A stretch of 64,000 nt of DNA from CAYUUW01 sp964448005. Lineage in GTDB: Bacteria > Patescibacteriota > Gracilibacteria > UM-FILTER-43-11. A program made the position numbers and the translations under genes. This document shows, one piece after another, positions 58,054-64,000 of the stretch (position 1 is the stretch's first letter; the number at the start of each line of letters is the position of its first letter). The stretch covers positions 1 to 64,000 of the forward strand of contig CAYUUW010000001.1 in the NCBI GenBank assembly GCA_964448005.1, written 5' to 3'. Below the pieces are notes generated by a model. That model searched no databases. It was not told where the DNA came from and worked only from the letters and a program-made list of their open reading frames with translations.

Positions 58054-59317
58054 GCATAGCCTCAAGACGCTCCCCAACGGACTCAAGGTCATTGTCACCC
58101 CCTTGCAGGGAACCCAATCGGTCACCGTGCTGTGCCTGGTGGGCGCCGGATCGCGCTACGAGACCAAAGAAATCAACGGAATTTCCCATTTTCTGGAGCA
58201 CATGTTCTTCAAGGGCGCCAAGCGCTACAAGAACGCCGCCGAGGTTTCCCAGGCCATCGATGCGGTGGGTGGGGATTTCAATGCCTTCACAGGAAAAGAG
58301 TATGCCGGATATTATGTGAAGCTGGCCGCCGAGCAGAAGGAGGTGGCTTTCGATGTGATCGGTGACATGCTGCTGAATGCTACTTTCCTTCCGGAGGAGA
58401 TCGAGAAGGAGCGGGGTGTGATTCTGGAGGAGTACAACATGTACCAGGATACCCCCATGTACCAGGTGGGCTGGGATTTTGAGCGCCTGCTTTTCGGCGA
58501 CCAGCCCATGGGCTGGGACCAGATCGGACAAAAGGACATCATCAACAGCCTTTCCCGCCAGCAGTTCCAGGATTACAAGGATGCCCTGTACACCCCGGAC
58601 AACACGGTGATCAGCGTGGCCGGCAATGTGACGGAGGCCGAAGTGGATGCCTTGGTTCAGAAGCATTTCCCTTTCGGCAATGAGCGATGCGGCCGGAATT
58701 TTCTGCCCTATGCGCCCACCCTCGGCTCGCAGAAAGTGATTCTGCAGAAGAAGAAGACCGAACAGGGGCACATTATCCTGGGCTTCCCGGGCTTGCCTGC
58801 CCGCCACCAGGACGAGTACGCCGAAAAGGTCCTGAGCGTGGTGCTGGGGGGCAACATGAGCTCGCGCATGTTCATGAATGTACGCGAGGCCAAAGGGCTT
58901 TCCTACAGCATCCGCACGGAAACCGACCACTACCACGATGCCGGAGCCATCACCACAGCCGCCGGGGTGGACCTGAAGCGGGTGGATCTGGCCATCCAGG
59001 CCATTCTGGAGGAGTACCAGCGCATCCAGGAGGCTCCGGTGGAGGAGGCTGAGCTGGCCCGCGCCAAGAGCTTCATGAAAGGGAAGATGGCTTTGCGCCT
59101 GGAGGACAGCGAGGAGGTCGCCCATCTGATGGGCAAGCAGGCCCTTTTCTTCGACCGCATTCAAAGCACCGAGGAGGCCTTCGCCAAGATCGATGCGGTC
59201 ACGGCCGAGGATGTGCTGCGCATATCCCGCCAGCTTTTTGTTCAGGATTCCCTTCGCTTGGCGCTGATTGGTCCTTTCGAGGACGAAGCCCATTTTGCTA
59301 AGCTCTTGAAATACTGA
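58052..59317 (+). CDS. M16-family zinc peptidase (processing peptidase-like)
   Basis: A 421-aa protein. The inverted zinc motif H46-F-L-E49-H50 (GISHFLEHMFFKG) plus the distal Glu (EKERGVILEEYNMYQD), then FGDQPMGWDQIGQKDIINSL and the C-terminal domain GLSYSIRTETDHYHDAGAITTAAGVD. It is single-size like bacterial PqqL/YmxG proteases and mitochondrial MPP. No signal peptide, so cytoplasmic or associated with the membrane. Confidence 0.94.
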   Translation: MHSLKTLPNGLKVIVTPLQGTQSVTVLCLVGAGSRYETKEINGISHFLEHMFFKGAKRYKNAAEVSQAIDAVGGDFNAFTGKEYAGYYVKLAAEQKEVAFDVIGDMLLNATFLPEEIEKERGVILEEYNMYQDTPMYQVGWDFERLLFGDQPMGWDQIGQKDIINSLSRQQFQDYKDALYTPDNTVISVAGNVTEAEVDALVQKHFPFGNERCGRNFLPYAPTLGSQKVILQKKKTEQGHIILGFPGLPARHQDEYAEKVLSVVLGGNMSSRMFMNVREAKGLSYSIRTETDHYHDAGAITTAAGVDLKRVDLAIQAILEEYQRIQEAPVEEAELARAKSFMKGKMALRLEDSEEVAHLMGKQALFFDRIQSTEEAFAKIDAVTAEDVLRISRQLFVQDSLRLALIGPFEDEAHFAKLLKY

Positions 59318-59339
59318 ACCGACTCCCATTTCCCTAATC

Positions 59340-59365
59340 GTCATTCCGGACTTGATCCGGAATCC
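59340..59365. repeat. Dispersed ATTCCGG/CCGGAAT palindrome, copy 2
   Basis: GTCATTCCGG-n6-CCGGAATCCA, intergenic; same family as 43753 and 60562. Confidence 0.6.
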
Positions 59366-59441
59366 ATTGGAATGGCTGTCTCTCAGGGGGTTGCTGCTCA
59401 GCGGCGAAGAGTCCCCTGAATTTTGCTAGAACAACCTCTGG

Positions 59442-60230
59442 CTAAACAATAATGGCAGCTAATTCTCGCCCTTGCTCAACAAGCTTTTTTACGTCATCGA
59501 TATCAACTTTTTCTCTTGGGTGAGCACAATTATTTCCCACTCTAAAAAGATATTCCAATTGTCCTTTTTGAACATCTGTAATGAGGGAATTCTTTTTTAA
59601 TGTGATAATCAAGTCTGAGGACTCCGCCTTTTTCTTACTCGATGAGGAAAGAATCATTTTGATATTATTACTTTCAATAACTACGTGGAGATGACGTTCC
59701 AATGCAACACGAGCTATAGCTCCGGCTGCTCTTAAAATTGGCTCATCTGTACTAGCCTTTAATAATGAGTTCGCTGTATCAAATTCATCAGAAACAACTG
59801 CAAAACTCAATTGTGAAACGATGGGTAGTTCTTTTGATAGCACCTCGTCCTCAAGGGACTTTAAAAGAGCTTTAGCTTTAATAAAAAAACCTGCGAAATG
59901 ACCAAAATACTCATCCCTTGATCGAGAAAAAGGATCGTTTCCCTCTCGATGTGGATTCAGGCCGATTTGGATGTATGTACCGATGTCAGCAAATGCTCTA
60001 GAGTTACGAACAATATGCTTGTAACAATCGTCAAAATCAACAAGTCCTGAAAAATTATTACTAGCCAACAACTCTCTCGCCCCCCTATACCACCGCTGTC
60101 CCTTTATAGATAAATCTGGCTGGGACACATCCCCCTTGCTCATATTTTCAGCTAACATATAGACTTCATCTGCGAGTGAATCAAGCTCCTCAATTCTCTT
60201 TGTAAGCTGCTGAAGTTTTGATTTCTGCAT
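59442..60230 (-). CDS. Putative HEPN/DUF4145-like protein
   Basis: A 262-aa, AT-rich, all-helical gene. An N-terminal coiled coil (QQLTKRIEELDSLADEVYML), a middle helical region, then RAAGAIARVALERHLHVVIE and GQLEYLFRVGNNCAHPREKVDIDDVKKLVEQGREL. The last part is the layout of DUF4145/abortive-infection-type HEPN proteins, with the N-x-C-A-H-P sequence at the usual R-N-x-x-x-H position. The degenerate catalytic motif makes RNase activity uncertain. Composition unlike its neighbours suggests transfer. Confidence 0.6.
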   Translation of the reverse strand: MQKSKLQQLTKRIEELDSLADEVYMLAENMSKGDVSQPDLSIKGQRWYRGARELLASNNFSGLVDFDDCYKHIVRNSRAFADIGTYIQIGLNPHREGNDPFSRSRDEYFGHFAGFFIKAKALLKSLEDEVLSKELPIVSQLSFAVVSDEFDTANSLLKASTDEPILRAAGAIARVALERHLHVVIESNNIKMILSSSSKKKAESSDLIITLKKNSLITDVQKGQLEYLFRVGNNCAHPREKVDIDDVKKLVEQGRELAAIIV

Positions 60231-60685
60231 AATGATTCATGAATTAATAAACACAGACAATATTATATAGCTTCGAGCTACAAAAAGACTAATGGAGTCC
60301 AAAATAAAAAAAGGGGGGAAAGAGAAATATGGCAGCGTCTTAGCTCAGTCGAGAAGCCCTGTACCTTGCATTCTCCTTCGGCGGAATGCGGGCCTGAATG
60401 GCAATTGGAGTTGGGATAAGGAGGAGGCTTTGTCGCTCAGACTCCGATGGCAATCGGAGGAAGAGCCTCTTTCTCCAATTTTCCCCAGCCTCCAGATTCT
60501 TCTCCCGACGCCTGTCCTGATCTGAATGACGGAGGCTTTTGCCCCTCCTCTTTGCCCTCACTGGATTCCGGCTTTCGCCGGAATGACGGTTGGAGGATGG
60601 ATTATGGAAAATCAGGTTGAATAACTATTTTATTCGATATATGATGCCGCCAACAAACGTATTTATTCCAATAATCCAAAAAAAT
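60231..60685. other. 455-nt region before ndk
   Basis: No gene is convincing. It contains a TCCGAT/ATCGGA hairpin (60440-60455), the inverted third copy of the ATTCCGG palindrome (60562-60586), and the ndk promoter: TTGAAT (60617-60622), 17 bp, TATGAT (60640-60645). Confidence 0.55.
60562..60586. repeat. Dispersed ATTCCGG/CCGGAAT palindrome, copy 3
   Basis: TGGATTCCGG-n5-CCGGAATGAC, inverted relative to the copies at 43753 and 59340. Confidence 0.6.
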
Positions 60686-61150
60686 ATGGAACGCACCTTA
60701 GTCCTGATCAAGCCCGATGCCATCCAGCGTGGTCTGGTGGGCGAAGTGACCACTCGCCTGGAAAGGAAGGGGCTCAAGCTGGTGGGCAGCAAAATGATGC
60801 AGCTGAGGGAAGCTTTGGTGCTGGAACATTACGCTCATATTGCCGCAAAGCCTTTCTTCGCAGGGGTCAAAAGCTTCATGCAGAGCACGCCGGTCATCGT
60901 GCAGTGCTGGGAGGGGGTTGAAGCAGTCGAAGCGGTTCGCATTATCGTAGGCATCACCAAGGCCCGCGCGGCCGATGCCGGCTCCATTCGGGGCGATCTG
61001 GCCATGAGCCTGCAGTGCAACGTGGTGCATGCCTCCGACACTCCTGAGAACGCCGAAAAGGAGATCGAACGCTTCTTCGCCGCCGAGGAGATCTTCTCCT
61101 ACAGCAAGAGCGAGTACGAGCACGTCTATTCGGAGGATGAGAGAGCCTAA
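60686..61150 (+). CDS. ndk: Nucleoside diphosphate kinase
   Basis: A 154-aa protein: ERTLVLIKPDAIQRGLVGEVTTRLERKGLKLVG, then CNVVHASDTPENAEKEIERFF with the phosphorylated His115. All family motifs are present, including a short C-terminal extension (SKSEYEHVYSEDERA). Balances NTP and dNTP pools in the cytoplasm. The reading frame upstream of the chosen ATG lacks homology. Confidence 0.96.
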   Translation: MERTLVLIKPDAIQRGLVGEVTTRLERKGLKLVGSKMMQLREALVLEHYAHIAAKPFFAGVKSFMQSTPVIVQCWEGVEAVEAVRIIVGITKARAADAGSIRGDLAMSLQCNVVHASDTPENAEKEIERFFAAEEIFSYSKSEYEHVYSEDERA

Positions 61151-61195
61151 TTCTATCCTTGCCAATCCAGAGCCATGTACTATGCGGTGCGTTAA

Positions 61196-61211
61196 GCAGT
61201 CAGCTGACTGC
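61196..61211. terminator. 16-bp palindrome between convergent genes
   Basis: GCAGTCAGCTGACTGC lies between ndk and the SLH protein gene. No T-tract in either direction, so only tentatively a terminator. Confidence 0.35.
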
Positions 61212-61285
61212 GGTCAGCAGCATATTCCATGGCTTTTTCCTAATGCTCGTAATCATCCTAAGAGTCTTAACGCTCCTAACAAATC

Positions 61286-63949
61286 CTATTCAGAGTACAC
61301 CAAGGTCATTTTTAGGATTCCCAGCTTGTCCTGAGCGATTCCCACGCCTAGCTTTTGCCAGCGGCTTTCCGCTAGCGATGCGTTCTTGGCGATCTGATTC
61401 AGTCCGTCCTGGAAGCTGGCGTTTCCGGCCAGGTAGGTTCCCAGGGCTTCGCGGATGCCTGCTTCGCGCACTTTGCTGACCAGTGTTTCTCCGCTGGGAT
61501 CGGTGAAGGCAAAGAAATCCTTCTCCGCCATGGATCGGCTCCATTCCTGGGCGGGGGCATTCAGGGCTTCGCTCAAAGTCAGCGGAACGGCGCGCTTGGC
61601 ATTGAGCGCATCGGCCACCCTTTGGCGCAGGCCAGCGATGTCACTCAGGTCCACGGGCTCTTCGGAAAAAAGCTGCACGAAAAGATAGGTTCCGTCCGGA
61701 TGCTTCTGGATGCCGAAGCCGGCTTGGGTCCAGGAGCCGCTCAGCAGGGTGGAGCGGTGCGAGGCGCTGCGCATCAGTCCCTCCTGGGCCGTTTCCATGG
61801 CCACATCCTTGGCCAAATTCTCCGCCACGGCGGGCTGCACGGCGAATTGGGCGCGCAGATCGTTCACGGTTTTCCCTTCCGGATCCCAATGGCCGAAGTA
61901 ATTCCTTTCGGCCATGTCCTTGGCTTTGAGCTGGGCCATTTGGCTCAGATTATGGCTGAGCCTAAGAGGAGGCTGACCGTTTTTATTGCGGTCCTGGTTC
62001 ACCAGAGCCAAAAAACGCTCCTGCAACGTGGCCAGATCGCCGTCGAGCTCTGTCAAGGTCCTGGGCTGGTCGCCAGGTCCGGGCAAAAGGGGATAGACGC
62101 CGACAGGATAGAGGGGAATGTTCATGACCGCCAACCCTTCGGCATCGTTGATTTCGGCGAAATGGACCCCATTGCTTTTGGGTGTGAACGAAAAGCCTGC
62201 CAAGGCCGCCGCCGCTGGAATCACCTGCTGGCCCCTGCGGTNNNNNNNNNNTTCCAGCTCGAATTCCTGGACGCTTCCGCTGGGCAGGATCACCAAGGCT
62301 TTGGCCAGAATCTCGACCTGAGGATCGCCCTCGAACTCAAGGGCTTGCCCGGACGAAAGGCTTTGCGGCAGGGAATGGGGCGTGAAGGCTTTGGGGTTCA
62401 GCAAGTAGGGGTGGCGCAGGGCGGCTACGATTGAGGCTTGCGCCGGACTGCTCCACACAAGGGTTTCTGTCGACCCGCTTCCTGCATCCGCCATTGCGCC
62501 CTGAACTTGAATGTCCATCGCCCCTTCCTTGAAGCCGGAAAGCCGGTCGTAGGGAGCGTGAAGGAAAGGGCTTCGCGTGATGAAGGAGCTTTGGGCCACT
62601 CCTTGCGCAAAGGAAACCTTGAAGGCGGAGTAGCCGCTCGCCTGCCAGCCTATGACCGTTTCGCCTTCTTCAATGTCGATCCGGAGGCCTTTGGGCGCTG
62701 GAAGCGAGGAGTCGGATTTTTGGCTGAGGCAGTCTTCCGGAAGGGCTTTTACAGGAAAAACCTGGCTGCCGCCCGATTCGCCTGGAATCAGGCCGAGCTG
62801 GAAGGCGCCTGCCCCCGGAAAGAAGAGCGTGGCTTCAAAGGACCCCTCTTCCACCATGGCTTGCCGCACGTGCTGCTTGCCTTCCGAATCGACCAAGAAA
62901 GCGCTCACCGCCTGGGTAGGCGCCAAGGTTTTCCCTTTGATCAATACCTGTTCCTTGCTGAGGTAAGTGGATTTTAGAGGCTCCTCCAAAACGATTCCTG
63001 AATAAGCGTTTGCAGGAATAGCCTCGGCTAAGGGCTGGCATTTGGCGGCAGGGTCCTCCATGGGCACCATGCTCACTTGGGCCACTCCTCGCGACAAAGG
63101 GGAGATGGCCTCGAAAGCGGCCTGGCTCAAATCCAGGATCCTGTCTTCGGCATACGGCCCCCGGTCATTCACCCGAACCTCCACGCTTTTTCCGCCTTCC
63201 AAATTCGTCACCTTCAGCCAGGTGCCGAAGGGAAGGCTGCGGTGGGCGGCGGTGAAGGCCGAAGAATCGAATCTTTCTCCGCTGGCGGTTCCCCGTCCGT
63301 CCAGATTCCGGCCGTAGTAGCTGGCCTCTCCCTGGGCATATCCTTTGGGCTTGGTGATGAGACGGTGCATCAGGTCAGCCATCTTTCCCCGATCGATCTG
63401 CTGGCCGGGATCAACCGCTTGGCCCTCATTGAAAAGCCCGAGTCGCTTGGCGGCCAGGAAATAGGGGGCGAACCAGGCGTCGGTGGGCACAGTCGGGTAA
63501 GGAGGCTGCGAGGGCTGGATAAGTTCAACAGAGTTGACCTCCAAAATCACCTTGAGGATTTCGGCCAGGACCAGAGTATCGCCGGGGCGGAAAAGCCCGC
63601 TCTGGCCGTCGCCCTTCACGATTCCCAGGCTTTTGGCCTGGGCGACGTACTTGGCGTACCAGGTTCCTGCCAGCACATCGGGAAAAACCTCCTGTTCCTG
63701 GGTTTCCGGAACCGGGATCTGGGAGCCTTCCATGATGATCTTCAGGCCTTCGGCCCGGTTCAAAAGCTGCTGGGGGCGAAAGGTCTGGTCGGCGTATCCT
63801 TCCACGATCCCGCGTTCCTGCAGCGTGCTGATGGCCGTGAAATAGGGGTCCTGAGGGCTTACGTCTGTGAAGGCCGTGCTGCTGGCGAAAGAAAGGGGCG
63901 CGGTAAAAGCGAGGGCGCACAGGGCCAGGGCAGGGAAGCGGGCTTTCAT
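61286..63949 (-). CDS. SLH-RlpA-CAP multidomain cell-wall protein
   Basis: 887 aa. Signal peptide MKARFPALALCALAFTAPLS. Three N-terminal SLH domains (FTDVSPQDPYFTAISTLQER, FPDVLAGTWYAKYVAQAKSL, YPTVPTDAWFAPYFLAAKRL) anchor it to the wall. A DPBB domain of RlpA type follows: GEASYYGRNLDGRGTASGERFD...RVNDRGPYAEDRILDLSQAAF (about 205-295), in which RlpA lytic-transglycosylase Asp is kept. Then come Ig-like strands (300-640). A CAP/SCP domain (ALVNQDRNKNGQPPLRLSHNLSQMAQLKAKDMAERNYFGHWDPEG) and a shorter, degenerate second CAP-like region end it. Ten Ns lie at 62242-62251; the true gap is 1 modulo 3. It is probably a wall-remodelling enzyme. Confidence 0.92.
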   Translation of the reverse strand: MKARFPALALCALAFTAPLSFASSTAFTDVSPQDPYFTAISTLQERGIVEGYADQTFRPQQLLNRAEGLKIIMEGSQIPVPETQEQEVFPDVLAGTWYAKYVAQAKSLGIVKGDGQSGLFRPGDTLVLAEILKVILEVNSVELIQPSQPPYPTVPTDAWFAPYFLAAKRLGLFNEGQAVDPGQQIDRGKMADLMHRLITKPKGYAQGEASYYGRNLDGRGTASGERFDSSAFTAAHRSLPFGTWLKVTNLEGGKSVEVRVNDRGPYAEDRILDLSQAAFEAISPLSRGVAQVSMVPMEDPAAKCQPLAEAIPANAYSGIVLEEPLKSTYLSKEQVLIKGKTLAPTQAVSAFLVDSEGKQHVRQAMVEEGSFEATLFFPGAGAFQLGLIPGESGGSQVFPVKALPEDCLSQKSDSSLPAPKGLRIDIEEGETVIGWQASGYSAFKVSFAQGVAQSSFITRSPFLHAPYDRLSGFKEGAMDIQVQGAMADAGSGSTETLVWSSPAQASIVAALRHPYLLNPKAFTPHSLPQSLSSGQALEFEGDPQVEILAKALVILPSGSVQEFELEXXXXRRGQQVIPAAAALAGFSFTPKSNGVHFAEINDAEGLAVMNIPLYPVGVYPLLPGPGDQPRTLTELDGDLATLQERFLALVNQDRNKNGQPPLRLSHNLSQMAQLKAKDMAERNYFGHWDPEGKTVNDLRAQFAVQPAVAENLAKDVAMETAQEGLMRSASHRSTLLSGSWTQAGFGIQKHPDGTYLFVQLFSEEPVDLSDIAGLRQRVADALNAKRAVPLTLSEALNAPAQEWSRSMAEKDFFAFTDPSGETLVSKVREAGIREALGTYLAGNASFQDGLNQIAKNASLAESRWQKLGVGIAQDKLGILKMTLVYSE

Positions 63950-63977
63950 GGGGTCTGAAGGCTAAGGACTCCCCGGC

Positions 63978-63983
63978 ATTATA
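63978..63983 (-). promoter_or_regulatory. -10 box of the SLH-RlpA-CAP gene
   Basis: Perfect TATAAT on the minus strand, 29 nt before the ATG. The -35 would lie beyond the window end. Confidence 0.5.
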
Positions 63984-64000
63984 CCATACGCCACCTTCCT

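Noticed and set aside
1..64000. tRNA, rRNA, CRISPR arrays and riboswitches
   Set aside because: I looked for T-loop words, repeat-spacer patterns and conserved leader structures and saw none. A tRNAscan or Infernal run would be needed to be certain.

Overview
The window looks like one scaffold of a metagenome-assembled genome. It contains five runs of exactly ten Ns (16401, 27064, 43398, 45541, 62242). The backbone is GC-rich, uses the standard code (TGA is a stop), has many promoters close to the sigma-70 consensus with 17-bp spacers, and often lacks a Shine-Dalgarno sequence. It encodes murein and division genes (murI, alr, rsmH-ftsL-like), very large SLH-domain surface proteins, ClpP, Tgt, AspRS, TsaC, MutY, Ndk and a GatB/YqeY protein. 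This fits a walled bacterium of the Candidate Phyla Radiation (a Peregrinibacteria-like lineage is my guess), but no rRNA or ribosomal protein gene is present to prove it.

Layout. 1-5.0 kb: partial murI, a lipoprotein, membrane proteins and an ABC-2 exporter whose ATPase is frameshifted in its Walker A motif. 5.1-16.2 kb: an AT-rich accessory block that is the most interesting part of the window. It is an integron-like array of seven attC-like structured repeats separating compact gene cassettes. It ends at the right in an attI-like site and a 271-aa tyrosine recombinase that lacks the extra domain of IntI. Cassettes carry a DUF2726 protein, a lipoprotein, a YdeI/OmdA-like protein, two small unknown proteins, a methyltransferase with an Rrf2 regulator, an FMN reductase, and, as one 4.5-kb cassette, a complete CsoR-regulated copper/heavy-metal operon. 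16.2-28.8 kb: mutY, regulators, NUDIX and methyltransferase genes and a 1744-aa Ig-like/SLH surface protein. 28.8-41.5 kb: a dense run of small stress and accessory enzymes (VOC, AHSA1/SRPBCC, DUF1801, DUF1697, DUF1905, DUF1428, DUF1653, cupin, dienelactone hydrolase, PIN-type toxin), including a lone cassette-like gene next to a second copy of the attI-like sequence at 35.6 kb. 41.6-53 kb: housekeeping genes. 53-64 kb: NUDIX, a DUF4215 Cys-rich lipoprotein that looks myxobacterial, tsaC, a Phd/RelE-type toxin-antitoxin pair, an M16 protease, ndk and an SLH-RlpA-CAP cell-wall protein.

How it works together. In the array, cassette genes mostly point away from the recombinase, as in integrons. 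The 7-bp core boxes and their flanks match within each cassette rather than within each repeat. That is the signature left when circular cassettes with a symmetrical attC insert by recombination at one core box. The recombinase is the obvious candidate for moving them. Whether this is a true integron with an unusual Xer-like integrase, or a convergent system, is the main open question.
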